Positions 25,393 through 35,012 of a DNA stretch of 64,000 nucleotides are shown one piece after another. The stretch is from Paracoccus litorisediminis (GTDB lineage Bacteria > Pseudomonadota > Alphaproteobacteria > Rhodobacterales > Rhodobacteraceae), in contig NZ_WMIG01000002.1 of the NCBI RefSeq assembly GCF_009711205.1, positions 186,001-250,000 on the forward strand, written 5' to 3'. Position numbers and translations under genes: made by a program. The notes below the pieces were generated by a model. It was given only the letters and a program-made list of their open reading frames with translations. It did no database searches and had not been told where the DNA came from. Every line of letters starts with the position of its first letter. Position 1 is the first letter of the stretch.

Positions 25393-26478
25393 CTATGCCT
25401 GATCAAACAGGCCAAGCTGGCGCGGGGCAGTCTCTGCCCCCGCCGCCTCCAGCGCGGAAAGCGTGATCCCCAGCAGCCTGACCCCATGCGGATCGGCAAA
25501 GACCGGCTCCAGCAACTCGCGCGCGATCTCCAGCATCTCGTCCCGGCCCGCCACCGGTCGCGGCAGCGACTTCGCCCGCGTGATCTGACGGAAATCCCCA
25601 TATTTCACCTTGAGCGTCACCGTGCGCCCGGCCTTGCCCGAGGCGACCGCATGCCGCCACACCTTGTCGGCCAGCGGCGTCAGTTCCGCATGCGCCGCGC
25701 TAATGTCACGCAAATCGCCGAAGAAGGTGTTCTCGGCCCCGATGGATTTGCGGATACGGTCGGGCTTGACCTCTCGCGTGTCGATGCCCCGCGCGATATT
25801 CCAGTAATAGGTCCCCGATTTCCCGAAGCGCGCGGTCAGGAACTCAAGGCTTTGCCGCGCCAGATCCGCGCCGGTCAGGATGCCATGCGATTCCATCCGG
25901 GCAGCGGTCGCGGGGCCGACGCCGTGAAAGCGGCCGATGGGCAGGGATTGCACGAACTCGGCCCCGGCCTCGGGCGGGATCACGAACAGCCCGTCGGGCT
26001 TTCGCTGATCCGAAGCCAGTTTCGCCAGAAACTTGTTGTAGCTGACCCCGGCCGAGGCGGTCAGCCCCGTCACCTCGCGGATACGGGCACGGATTTCCTG
26101 CGCGATGCGGGTGGCCGTGCGGCCATCAAGATAATCGGTCAGGTCCAGATAGGCCTCGTCCAGCGACAAGGGTTCGATCAGCGGCGTGTAATCGGCAAAG
26201 ATCGCGCGGATCTGCTGGCTGACGGATTTATAGACCTCGAAGCGCGGCTTGACGAAGATCAGGTCCGGGCACAGCCGCTTTGCCCGCATCGAGGGCATGG
26301 CCGAGCGCACGCCGAACCGCCGCGCCTCATAGCTGGCGGCGGCGACGACGCCGCGCTGGATGCCACCCACGGCGACCGGCTGGCCGCGCAGGTCGGGATT
26401 GTCGCGTTGCTCGACGGACGCGAAAAACGCGTCCATGTCGACATGGACGATGCGGCGGATACGCTCCGGCTCGCTCAC
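25393..26478 (-). CDS. dinB: DNA polymerase IV (Y family)
   Basis: Pol IV is the error-prone translesion polymerase. The 361-residue product starts with GTG at 26478; the GTGA junction overlaps the ygfZ stop codon. The first metal-binding motif VDMDAFFASVE (residues 13-23) and the second SLDEAYLD (about 105) are intact, as are the helix-hairpin-helix region IGRFHGVGPATAARMESHG and the little-finger domain. The C-terminal end RQLGLFD is the usual beta-clamp binding peptide. It is the third gene of a coupled operon with an ABC exporter and ygfZ, and no LexA box was found before that operon. Confidence 0.96.
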   Translation of the reverse strand: MSEPERIRRIVHVDMDAFFASVEQRDNPDLRGQPVAVGGIQRGVVAAASYEARRFGVRSAMPSMRAKRLCPDLIFVKPRFEVYKSVSQQIRAIFADYTPLIEPLSLDEAYLDLTDYLDGRTATRIAQEIRARIREVTGLTASAGVSYNKFLAKLASDQRKPDGLFVIPPEAGAEFVQSLPIGRFHGVGPATAARMESHGILTGADLARQSLEFLTARFGKSGTYYWNIARGIDTREVKPDRIRKSIGAENTFFGDLRDISAAHAELTPLADKVWRHAVASGKAGRTVTLKVKYGDFRQITRAKSLPRPVAGRDEMLEIARELLEPVFADPHGVRLLGITLSALEAAGAETAPRQLGLFDQA

Positions 26479-27194
26479 GCGAGGATGCGGGCATCCCCCG
26501 CAACCAGCCCCTCGCCCATGCGATCAAAGCGCATATAGGCGATGGCGTGCCCGCCCGATTGGGTAAAAAGCGTGCCCGCCTCGCGCCCGTCGGCCATCAG
26601 GATCGGCGTCCCGACCGGGGCCTCGCCCGCGATGCCGACAGTGACCAGACCTTTGCGCAAGTCGGTCTTGTGCTTCATTCGCGCGGTGACCTCCTGCCCG
26701 ACATAGCAGCCCTTGCGGAAATCGACGCCATGCAGACGCTCGAACCCGGCCTCAAGAATGAAGGTGTCGTTCGGGATCAGCTCGACCAACGACTCGGGGA
26801 TGCAATGCTCGACCCGGATCGCGTCGAAATCGCTGCCGTCATCGCCCGTGCCGCCATACAGCCGCCAGCCAAGTGCTGGATGGCGCGGATCGGCAATGGC
26901 CGCGTCGGGCATGTCGCCCGTGCCACGTGAAACGGTCAGATCGGTCGCCTCAATCGTCACCGCCGAGCGCAGCTTGTACATGGTCAGCCTGCGCATCAGG
27001 TCGTCGGCCAGCCGTTCGTCCACATCGATCAGCAGCCGCTCGCCCATGGGCACGATCAGGAAATCGGCCAGATACTTGCCCTGCGGGGTCAGCAGCGCCG
27101 CCCAGACCGGCACGTCGCCGACCTTGTTCGTCACCAGCCCTTGCAGGAACTGCACCCGATCCGGCCCCGAGACCGCCAGAATCCGCCGCATCAT
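26475..27194 (-). CDS. ygfZ: Folate-binding protein YgfZ (iron-sulfur cluster maintenance)
   Basis: YgfZ is a tetrahydrofolate-dependent protein needed for some iron-sulfur enzymes such as MiaB. The 239-residue product has the family signature KGCYVGQEVTARMKHK (about residues 158-173), including the conserved cysteine, on a GcvT-like fold. Its ATG at 27194 overlaps the stop of the ABC gene (ATGA), and GGAG lies nine bases upstream. The family is often longer (~300 residues); this compact form is usual in alphaproteobacteria. Grouping with a lipid-type exporter and Pol IV has no obvious metabolic logic. Confidence 0.93.
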   Translation of the reverse strand: MMRRILAVSGPDRVQFLQGLVTNKVGDVPVWAALLTPQGKYLADFLIVPMGERLLIDVDERLADDLMRRLTMYKLRSAVTIEATDLTVSRGTGDMPDAAIADPRHPALGWRLYGGTGDDGSDFDAIRVEHCIPESLVELIPNDTFILEAGFERLHGVDFRKGCYVGQEVTARMKHKTDLRKGLVTVGIAGEAPVGTPILMADGREAGTLFTQSGGHAIAYMRFDRMGEGLVAGDARILA

Positions 27195-28930
27195 TCTTCT
27201 CCGAATTGCAATCTGACCAGCGCCGCATAAGCGCCGCCCTTTTCCATCAACTGGTCATGGCTGCCCTCTTCGACAACCCTGCCGGCTTCCAGCACGATGA
27301 TCTTGTCGGCCTGCCGGATGGTGGACAGGCGGTGCGCGATGACCAAAGTGGTGCGGCCAACGGACAGCCCGTCCAGCGCCTGCTGGACCAGCCGCTCACT
27401 TTGCGCGTCAAGCGCGCTGGTTGCCTCGTCCAGCAGCAGAACCGGAGCATCGCGCAAAATGGCACGCGCGATGGCCACGCGCTGGCGCTGCCCGCCCGAC
27501 AGGGCCGAGCCGCGCGGCCCGGCGGGCGTGTCCAGGCCATAGGGCAGCGGATCGACGAAATCGGCGACATGGGCGGCCTCGATGGCGGCGCGAAGGCGGG
27601 GTTCGTCCTCGGCATGGCCCAGCAGGATGTTCTCGCGCAGGGTCTCATCGAACAGGGCCGCGTCCTGACTGACGGTGGAAAACTGGTCGCGCAGGGTCGC
27701 CAGATCGAACTCGGCCAGCGGCACCCCGCCCAGGGTGATGCTGCCCGAGGCCGGATCGACCATGCGGGTCAGCAGGTTGAAGACCGTCGACTTGCCCGCC
27801 CCGGACGGCCCGACCAGCGCCGTGGTCTGCCCCGCCTCGGCTGTGAAGGTCAGGCCGTTCAGCACCGGATGGTTGTCATAGGACAGATGCACATCCTCCA
27901 GCCGGATCGTGGTGTCCGGCGGAGCCTCGCGGCGCGGACCCGAGGTAATCGTGGGCCGCATGTCGAGGATTTCGTAGATACGCTCAAGGCTGGCGGCAGC
28001 GGTCTGCCAAGTGCCCGCAAGGGTGCCCAAGCGACGCAGCGGCTGGAAGGCCAGTGCCATGGCGGTAAAGAAGGACATGAAGTCGCCGACGGTACGCTCG
28101 CCCGACATGACCTCGGCCCCGCCCAGCCAAAGGACGCCCATGAAACCAAGGCCGGTCACCACATCGACCAGCGCCGGAACCGTCGCGCCGATGGCCGACA
28201 TCTTGATCTGGCCGATGCGGATGCGGTCGACGATCTGGGCAAAGCGCCCGGCCTGATAATCCTCCATCCGGTTCAGCTTGACCGCGTTGATACCGTGCAG
28301 GACCTCATCCAGACGGGTGGCGCGCTGGCTGGCATTCTGGCGGTTCTGGCGCATCTTGCGGCGGATGTAGCGCTGGACCATGACCATCGGCAGGATCAGC
28401 AGCGGCGCACCGATCAGCGCGGCCAAGGTCCATTCCGGATCGACCGCGATCGCCACGCCGAACAGCGACACCAACGAGACGATGTCGCGCCCCATCCCCG
28501 AGATGAAGGTGGACCAGACCCCCTGCACCGCGATGGAATCGCCCTGCACCCGCTCGATCATCGCGCCGGGAGGGTTCTTCTGGAAGAATGCCCCGTCCAG
28601 CGTCATCACATGGCGCAGCATGTCGGTCTGCATCGTCGTCGACACCGCCAGCGACACCGAGGTCATCAGGCTACGGTTGATGACGAAAGTCGCGGCCCGC
28701 AGCAGGAACAGGCCAAAGATCACGCCGCCGACCCACCAGATCGCGTCGCTGTCGCCACCGACGAAGACGCGGTCGAAAAGCGGCTTCAGCATCCAGCTGA
28801 GCAGGCCCAGCGTCGAGCCCTCAAGGACCAGGAAGAACAGTGCCAGCGAGATCCGCGCCCAGTAGGGATGCAGGTAGTCCCGCCACATGCGTGAGAACAG
28901 ATTGGCTGTTTTCTGGATTTTTTCGGCCAT
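27191..28930 (-). CDS. MsbA-like ABC exporter (lipid A flippase type)
   Basis: The 579-residue half-transporter has six transmembrane segments in residues 20-300 and a nucleotide-binding domain with Walker A GPSGAGKST (about 373-381), signature SALSGGQRQR (about 472-481), Walker B VLLLDEATSALD and switch histidine AIAHRLST-like VIAHRLST. The organisation and length match MsbA/LptA-flippase proteins that move lipid A core or phospholipid across the inner membrane. Whether it is the essential MsbA cannot be settled from sequence because this window contains another ABC exporter of the same class. It begins the operon with ygfZ and dinB. Confidence 0.88.
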   Translation of the reverse strand: MAEKIQKTANLFSRMWRDYLHPYWARISLALFFLVLEGSTLGLLSWMLKPLFDRVFVGGDSDAIWWVGGVIFGLFLLRAATFVINRSLMTSVSLAVSTTMQTDMLRHVMTLDGAFFQKNPPGAMIERVQGDSIAVQGVWSTFISGMGRDIVSLVSLFGVAIAVDPEWTLAALIGAPLLILPMVMVQRYIRRKMRQNRQNASQRATRLDEVLHGINAVKLNRMEDYQAGRFAQIVDRIRIGQIKMSAIGATVPALVDVVTGLGFMGVLWLGGAEVMSGERTVGDFMSFFTAMALAFQPLRRLGTLAGTWQTAAASLERIYEILDMRPTITSGPRREAPPDTTIRLEDVHLSYDNHPVLNGLTFTAEAGQTTALVGPSGAGKSTVFNLLTRMVDPASGSITLGGVPLAEFDLATLRDQFSTVSQDAALFDETLRENILLGHAEDEPRLRAAIEAAHVADFVDPLPYGLDTPAGPRGSALSGGQRQRVAIARAILRDAPVLLLDEATSALDAQSERLVQQALDGLSVGRTTLVIAHRLSTIRQADKIIVLEAGRVVEEGSHDQLMEKGGAYAALVRLQFGEE

Positions 28931-29056
28931 CGATGCCCCGCAAGAAACTCGCCAAGGGATAAGCCGCGCAGCCCCTCAGGGCAAGGGCCGCCCCCGGTTG
29001 ACGCCGCAACGGCGCGGGCCTACCGATTGCACGTTCTGCAAAAAAGGCGTCACGTC

Positions 29057-30229
29057 ATGAGCTTTGCCCTTGGGCGTCCGGTCATCGCGATCCCCGGCCC
29101 CTCGCCCGTTCCCGACCGCGTGTTGCGCGCGATGCACCGCCCCTCCCCCGACATTTACGGCCCCGAACTGGCGCAGGAAAACCTGGCCATGATCGCACGG
29201 CTGAAGCGTCTGGCCGGAACGTCGGCGCATTGCGTGCCCTATATCGGCAATGGCCATGCCGGCTGGGAAGCTGCGAACGTGAACCTGTTCAACCGGGGCG
29301 AGCTGGCACTGGTGCTGACCTCGGGCCATTTCGGGCGGGGTTGGGCGCAGACCGCGCGGGGTCTGGGGATCGAGGTCGAGACGCTGGATTTCGGACTGAG
29401 CCCGCCCGATCCGCAAAGGCTGGCCGAACGTCTGGCCGAGGACCGCGAGGGCCGGATCAAGGCCGTGCTGGTCTGTCAGGTCGATACCGCCAGTTCGGCG
29501 CGGGCCGATATTCCGGCGATCCGCGCGGCGATGGGCGATCACCCGGCGCTGCTGGCCGTCGATGCCATCGCCTCGCTGGGTTGCGAGCCGCTGCTGATGG
29601 ATGAGTGGGGCATCGACCTGCTGGTTTCGGCCAGTCAGAAGGGGCTGATGGTGCCGCCGGGACTGGCGCTGGTCTGGTTCTCGGACCGGGTGAAGCGGCT
29701 GGGCCGTACCGATCTGGCGACGCCTTACTGGGACTGGACGCCCCGCTCCGAAGCGCAGGAACTGTGGCAGTTCTGGGGCGGCACGCCGCCGGTTCAGCAT
29801 GTCTATGGCATGAACGAGGCGCTGACCCTGCTGCTGGACGAGGAAACGCTGCCCGTCGCCTGGGCCCGACACGAGGCGCTGGCCCGCGCGACCTGGGCTG
29901 CGCTGGAGGCATGGGGTGCGGGCGGGACCGGAATTTCCACGGTGGTCGCGGACCCGGCCGGGCGCGCGCGCTCGGTCACGGCGGCGACGATCCCGAATGC
30001 CACTGCGCTGCGGGCCTGGACGCAGGAAAAGGCCGGGCTGACGCTGGGCGTGGGTCTTGGCGCTGCCGATCCCGAAGCCGGGCTGCGCATCGCCCATATG
30101 GGCCATGTCAGCGCCCATCAGCTGCTGGGCACCCTGGCGGTGATCGAGGCCGGGATGGATGCGCTTGGCATTGTCCATGGACCGGGCGGGATCGAAGCGG
30201 CGGCACGGCTGATCGCCCAATCGGCCTGA
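29057..30229 (+). CDS. Class V aminotransferase (serine/alanine-glyoxylate type)
   Basis: The ATG at 29057 gives 390 residues. The PLP-binding lysine lies in VSASQKGLMVPPGLAL (about residue 194), and the upstream aspartate is in LLAVDAIASLG. The start LGRPVIAIPGPSPVPDRVLR is the familiar N-terminus of serine-glyoxylate and alanine-glyoxylate aminotransferases, and the C-terminal part RIAHMGHVSAHQLLGTLAVI is also typical. The likely reaction is transamination of glyoxylate to glycine with serine or alanine as donor, but related proteins act on purine-derived amines. It is a single gene; the next gene begins 125 bases downstream on the same strand. Confidence 0.85.
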   Translation: MSFALGRPVIAIPGPSPVPDRVLRAMHRPSPDIYGPELAQENLAMIARLKRLAGTSAHCVPYIGNGHAGWEAANVNLFNRGELALVLTSGHFGRGWAQTARGLGIEVETLDFGLSPPDPQRLAERLAEDREGRIKAVLVCQVDTASSARADIPAIRAAMGDHPALLAVDAIASLGCEPLLMDEWGIDLLVSASQKGLMVPPGLALVWFSDRVKRLGRTDLATPYWDWTPRSEAQELWQFWGGTPPVQHVYGMNEALTLLLDEETLPVAWARHEALARATWAALEAWGAGGTGISTVVADPAGRARSVTAATIPNATALRAWTQEKAGLTLGVGLGAADPEAGLRIAHMGHVSAHQLLGTLAVIEAGMDALGIVHGPGGIEAAARLIAQSA

Positions 30230-30353
30230 CCTGTGCGACCTGCGCGGTCGCATGGGTATTTGTAAAACGGTGAAATCGGGCCTTGGCGCGTGGTATCATG
30301 CGCCGGGGCTGGGTGCGGGCATAAGGGTTCCCTGCGCCAGAGAAAGAAATGCG

Positions 30354-31409
30354 ATGCGACTGACCACGCCACCCGAGTTCCAGTCCGAAGCCATGCTGCG
30401 GGGCATCGATTTCGCCCCGCTGGACCTGCTGTTGCGGCAGGAGGCGCTGGAGCATGGGCTGGAGGTCCATGACGGGCATGGCCGCTCGACCTGGTGCGAG
30501 ACCGAGCTAGGCGAATTCGGCGTCAAGAAGCGCGGCGGCGACGTGCTGGTCTTTGCCCGTGCCCATCGGCCCGAATGGCTGTCGGCCATTCAGGAAGCCA
30601 TCGTCGAGCATCTGGCCGAAACCATGCCCGAAACGGCGCAGGGCCTGCGCTGGTCGTCACTGGCCGATATCGGCAAGCCGCCGGCGAATTTCAGTCTGGC
30701 GCGGGTGGGCAAGGTCCGGCGGCTCTCGGCGGATTTTCTGCGCATGCGATTGCATGGCCCTGATCTGGGGCGGCTGGCGACCTTGGATTCGATCCATTTC
30801 CGGCTGGTCCTGCCGGTGGCGGGCGACACGGCCCCCGAATGGCCACGGCTGGGCGGGAACGGGCAGGTGCAATGGCCGTCCGGGGCCAAGGCGCTGCATC
30901 GGCCGGTCTATACGGTGCGGGCCATCGATGCCGATGCCGGCTGGCTTGAGACCGACATCTTCCTGCATCATGGCGGGCGTATCTCGGATTGGGCTTTGGC
31001 CGGACCCGAGGGCGATCTGGTCGGCTTGATGGGGCCGTCGGGCGGCGGGATTCCGACGACCGAGCGCTTGCTGCTGGCCGGGGACCAGACCGCGTGGCCC
31101 GCCATCGCCCGCATCCTTGAGTCGCGCCCCGATGCCATGGGGACAACATGGCTTCTGGGGGCGGAATCCGACTATCCTATGCCCAAGACCGGGAACATTT
31201 CCGTGACCCCCCTGCCGGACGGGGCCGAGGCTCTGGCCACGATCCTGCAGGAAAGCCCCCCGGAATCCACCGAACATCTTTGGATGGCAGGAGAAAAGTC
31301 CCGGATCGCCATGTTGCGGCATCTGCTGCTGGACAAGCTGGGCCACGACAAACGGCACGCCCATCTGGCGGCATATTGGACGGCAGGGACGCCAGATACC
31401 GGGGCTTGA
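30354..31409 (+). CDS. Siderophore-interacting protein (FAD ferric-siderophore reductase)
   Basis: The chosen ATG at 30354 (MRLTTPPEFQSEAML) gives 351 residues. The C-terminal 250 residues are a SIP/ViuB module: FAD-binding beta-barrel with RVGKVRRLSADFLRMRLHGP (about 118-137), the FRLVLPV strand, RPVYTVRAIDADAGWLETDI (about 182-201) and FLHHGG, then the reductase domain with LLAGDQTAWPAIARIL (about 241) and the final EHLWMAGEKSRIAMLRHLLL. The N-terminal 100 residues resemble the DUF2218-type domain often fused to SIPs (WCETELGEFGVKKRG). The enzyme would release iron by reducing imported ferric siderophore in the cytoplasm. The TonB system begins 145 bases downstream. Confidence 0.88.
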   Translation: MRLTTPPEFQSEAMLRGIDFAPLDLLLRQEALEHGLEVHDGHGRSTWCETELGEFGVKKRGGDVLVFARAHRPEWLSAIQEAIVEHLAETMPETAQGLRWSSLADIGKPPANFSLARVGKVRRLSADFLRMRLHGPDLGRLATLDSIHFRLVLPVAGDTAPEWPRLGGNGQVQWPSGAKALHRPVYTVRAIDADAGWLETDIFLHHGGRISDWALAGPEGDLVGLMGPSGGGIPTTERLLLAGDQTAWPAIARILESRPDAMGTTWLLGAESDYPMPKTGNISVTPLPDGAEALATILQESPPESTEHLWMAGEKSRIAMLRHLLLDKLGHDKRHAHLAAYWTAGTPDTGA

Positions 31410-31423
31410 AACCCGGCCAATAG

Positions 31424-31451
31424 TTGACAATTTTACCCTGAAGATTAATAC
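31424..31451 (+). promoter_or_regulatory. Promoter of exbB-exbD-tonB
   Basis: A full consensus TTGACA (31424-31429) is followed after 16 bases by TAATAC (31446-31451), about 100 bases before exbB. The surrounding bases are AT-rich relative to the region. No Fur, RirA or Irr operator could be matched with confidence. Confidence 0.6.
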
Positions 31452-31553
31452 CCTCCGCAAAAGCCGCGGCCATGGGGCGGAATTCCTTTCGTGGAAAGGA
31501 TGCGCCATCAGCCAGTGCGGACGGATCTAATGCCGAAGATACGAAGGATCACC

Positions 31554-32672
31554 ATGAGCCAATCGTCGCTGCCGCGCACCCGCGTGGGGACCGCACTTGT
31601 TCTAGCATGTCTGGCGACGGCTTCGCCCCTTTGCGCGCAGGAGGCGGCCAATGGCGCCGTGGCCCCGGCGGTCGAGCCGGCGCAGACCGTACCCGCAGCC
31701 ACTGAACCGGCAGCACCCGCAGCCCCGGTCACGACGACCGAGGTGCCCGCGGTGTCGACGCCGCCCGCGACCGTTCCTGCCGCACCGGCAACTGTTCCGG
31801 CACCGGCAACCGCTCCGGCAGCGTCTACCGAAGCCGCGCCTGTGGCTGCCACTCCGGCGATCGTCCCCGCTCCGGTACCCGAGGCGCAGCCTGCAGCACC
31901 CGCCTCCAGCAGCATCCTGCCCGAAGTGATCCAGGACGCGCTGGAACCGCTTTCCCCGCAGGAGCGCGATCCGAACCTGCCCCATGACCTGTCGCCGATG
32001 GGGATGTTCTGGGCCGCCGACTGGGTCGTGAAGGGCGTGATGATCGGGCTGGCATTCGCCTCAGTCGTGACCTGGACCGTGCTTTTCGCGAAATTCCTTG
32101 AGCTGATGGGGGCGCTGCGCCGCGTTCAGACCGGCATCCGCCGCGTCGAATCCGCGACCAGCCTGCCCGCAGCCCTTTCCGCCACCGGGCGACGCAAGGA
32201 CCCAGTCTCGCGCATGATCAAGGCAGCAGCGACCGAATATGACCGCTCGGCCCCGGCACTGGACGTGGCGGGCGATTCCGGGCTGAAAGAGCGCGTTGAG
32301 TCCCATCTTGACCGCATCGAGGCCGTTGCCAGCCGCCGCATGGGCCGTGGCACCGGGGTTCTGGCGACCATCGGCTCGACCGCGCCTTTCGTCGGGTTGT
32401 TCGGGACCGTCTGGGGCATCATGAACAGCTTCATCGGCATTTCGGAATCGCAGACCACCAACCTTGCCGTCGTCGCTCCCGGCATCGCCGAGGCGCTGCT
32501 GGCCACCGCCATCGGTCTGGTCGCGGCAATTCCCGCCGTCGTCATCTACAACGTCTTTGCCCGCGCCATCACCGGCTACCGGCTGCGTCTGGCCAATGCC
32601 TCGGCCGGGGTGAAGCGTCTTGTCAGCCGCGATCTGGATTTCCGCGGCACCACCCCTCGCAGCGAGGTCTGA
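31554..32672 (+). CDS. exbB: ExbB, proton-channel subunit of the TonB system
   Basis: ExbB forms the inner-membrane pentamer that with ExbD converts proton-motive force to TonB movement. The ATG at 31554 follows AAGGATCACC and gives 372 residues. A signal peptide ([17 protein letters not shown]) leads into a 100-residue alanine/proline/valine-rich periplasmic extension, then the MotA/TolQ/ExbB module: first helix [20 protein letters not shown], the [20 protein letters not shown] segment (about residues 265-284) and the third helix [20 protein letters not shown]. The long N-terminal extension is typical of rhizobial/rhodobacterial ExbB and absent in E. coli. Confidence 0.95.
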   Translation: MSQSSLPRTRVGTALVLACLATASPLCAQEAANGAVAPAVEPAQTVPAATEPAAPAAPVTTTEVPAVSTPPATVPAAPATVPAPATAPAASTEAAPVAATPAIVPAPVPEAQPAAPASSSILPEVIQDALEPLSPQERDPNLPHDLSPMGMFWAADWVVKGVMIGLAFASVVTWTVLFAKFLELMGALRRVQTGIRRVESATSLPAALSATGRRKDPVSRMIKAAATEYDRSAPALDVAGDSGLKERVESHLDRIEAVASRRMGRGTGVLATIGSTAPFVGLFGTVWGIMNSFIGISESQTTNLAVVAPGIAEALLATAIGLVAAIPAVVIYNVFARAITGYRLRLANASAGVKRLVSRDLDFRGTTPRSEV

Positions 32673-32675
32673 GCC

Positions 32676-33172
<497 letters not shown>

Positions 33173-33176
<4 letters not shown>

Positions 33177-34036
33177 GCGCGCAGGCGGCGATACGCGATG
33201 GCGCGCTTTGGGGCTCGGTAGCGGTCGTCGTGCTGGCCGCGCATCTGGGCGGCGCGATCTGGATCATGCACCGGGCCGAGGCGGCAGCGCCCCCCGGCCT
33301 GCCCGACCCGATCTATGTCGAACTGGCCCCCATGCCCGAGGCCGCAGCCCCGCCGGATGAGGCAGAGGCCCCGGAAATCGCCGAGGCCGCCCCGGAACCC
33401 ACGCCAGAACCCGAACCGGAACCCGAGCCCGAGCCGGAACCCGAACCCGCGCCCGATTTCGTCATGGACGAACCGCTGCCGCAGCTGGAACCGCTGCCGG
33501 ACATGAACACGCTGTTCCCGCCGCCCGCCGATGCGGTGGTGCTGCAGAAATCTGTTCGGCCCAAGACCCGCCCCGAGCCTCCCGAACCCGAGCCGGAGCC
33601 GGAGCCGGAACCCAAGGTCGTCCAGAATGAGCCGGAACCGAAGAAGGTCGAGAAGAAGAAGGAAGTCGCCAAGGAAGAGCAGACCGCCCGCAAGGCCACG
33701 ACCACGGTCCGCGCTCAGCCTTCGACCCGCACGGCAGCTCCGTCTCAGGGCGGCGCGCCCTCGGCCAAACAGGTGGCGTCATGGCAATCCAAGGTGCAAT
33801 CTTCGGTGGCCCGCCACATGATGCGGGCAAGGCTGAACAAAGGCGGGGTCCATGTGACCGTGTTGTTCACCATCAACGCGAATGGCAGTGTCTCGGGCGG
33901 TAGGTTGGGGAGTTCGACCGGCGATGCCAAGACCGATGCCGCGCTGGCGCGTCAGGCAGCCAGACTGCCCAAGATGCCGCCACCGCCGTCAGGCAAGGCG
34001 ACGCCCATGACGCTTCCAGTCACCATCAAGAAGTGA
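33173..34036 (+). CDS. tonB: TonB energy transducer
   Basis: The 287-residue product has an N-terminal membrane anchor ([20 protein letters not shown]), then a long rigid proline-rich spacer dominated by Glu-Pro repeats (two blocks, near residues 74-93 and 138-148) and a Lys/Glu stretch [14 protein letters not shown], and ends with a TonB C-terminal domain ([20 protein letters not shown] and [10 protein letters not shown]). The spacer would span the periplasm to reach TonB-dependent outer-membrane receptors. No receptor gene lies in this window. The 3' end overlaps the convergent oxyR gene by 11 bases. Confidence 0.95.
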
Positions 34037-34949
34037 GCGCCTGAACCCCCAGCGCGGGGGCAAGGCCGCGGATCACCTCGGCCAGCGCCCGCGCATCGGT
34101 TCCGGCATCGGCATTCCTACGCCAGACCACCGCCAGATCGCGTGAAGGTTCTGGCGCGGCAAAGGGCACGATGCGCAAGCGGCCATCGTGGTTCTCATCG
34201 GCAAGGGCGATGCGCGGGATCAGCGTCATCCCCAGCCCGCTTGACACCATCCGCATCAGCGTGGCCATCGATGCCGCCTCAAGGTTCACCTTGCGGCGCG
34301 GGTTGCGCATGCCGCAGACCTCCAGCGCCTGATCGCGCAGACAATGCCCGTCGGCCAGCAGCAGCAGGCGTTCCGCCGCAATGCTTTCGGGCTTGGCGGG
34401 ACCGGACAGGAAGGTGGTGTCATCCTCGGACAGGGCGACCAGAAAGCCGTCGCGCAGGACCGGCTCGGCCATGATGCCCGCTTCCATCACCGGCAGGGCC
34501 ATCAGCCCGGCATCATAGCGATGGCTGGCGATCCCGGCCAGCAGGTCGTCGGTCACCACCTCATGCAGTTCCAGATCCAGCGCCGGATGGCTTTGCCGCA
34601 GGGCCGAGATCAGATGCGGGATAAGATAGGGCGCCACCGTCGGGATCAGCGCCAGCCGCAGCTTGCCGGTCAGCGCGCCACGTCCCGCCCGCGCCACAGC
34701 CTGCAAGCGCTGCGCCGAATCCATCAGCTCTTGCGCGATGGGCAGCAGCCGGTCCCCCAGCGCGGTCAGCCGCACCGGGCCGGTGCCCGCGCCGCGTTCA
34801 AACAGCGCACCGCCCAGACGCGCCTCAAGCTGGGCAATCTGGCTGGAGAGGCCGGGTTGCGAGACGTTGGATACCTCGGCCGCGCGTCCGAAATTGCGCA
34901 GCCGCGCGACGGCAAGGAAATAGGTGATCTGGCGCAGCGTGAAATTCAT
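34026..34949 (-). CDS. oxyR: OxyR-type LysR regulator (peroxide sensor)
   Basis: The 307-residue LysR protein has the N-terminal winged helix (FLAVARLRNFGRAAEVSNVS, about residues 12-31). Its sensor domain carries GHCLRDQALEVC, with cysteines at about 203 and 212; the spacing and context are the same as the peroxide-sensing disulfide pair C199/C208 of E. coli OxyR. It therefore should activate catalase or peroxiredoxin genes on oxidation. No such target is present in the window, and tonB lies convergent with an 11-base overlap. No divergent partner: the upstream neighbour is on the same strand. Confidence 0.92.
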   Translation of the reverse strand: MNFTLRQITYFLAVARLRNFGRAAEVSNVSQPGLSSQIAQLEARLGGALFERGAGTGPVRLTALGDRLLPIAQELMDSAQRLQAVARAGRGALTGKLRLALIPTVAPYLIPHLISALRQSHPALDLELHEVVTDDLLAGIASHRYDAGLMALPVMEAGIMAEPVLRDGFLVALSEDDTTFLSGPAKPESIAAERLLLLADGHCLRDQALEVCGMRNPRRKVNLEAASMATLMRMVSSGLGMTLIPRIALADENHDGRLRIVPFAAPEPSRDLAVVWRRNADAGTDARALAEVIRGLAPALGVQALTS

Positions 34950-35012
34950 AAGCGGTGATTATCACGATGCGCCGGAACAAGAACCCCCCTTAATCGGCGC
35001 GTGCGGGGCGCA

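Noticed and set aside
30252..30353. Longer N-terminus for the siderophore-interacting protein
   Set aside because: The extension is not protein-like and lacks family similarity; the ATG at 30354 begins the conserved region.
33400..33660. Apparent tandem nucleotide repeats that resemble a repeat array
   Set aside because: They encode the Glu-Pro spacer of TonB in frame; the repetition is explained by protein sequence, and there are no CRISPR-like spacers.
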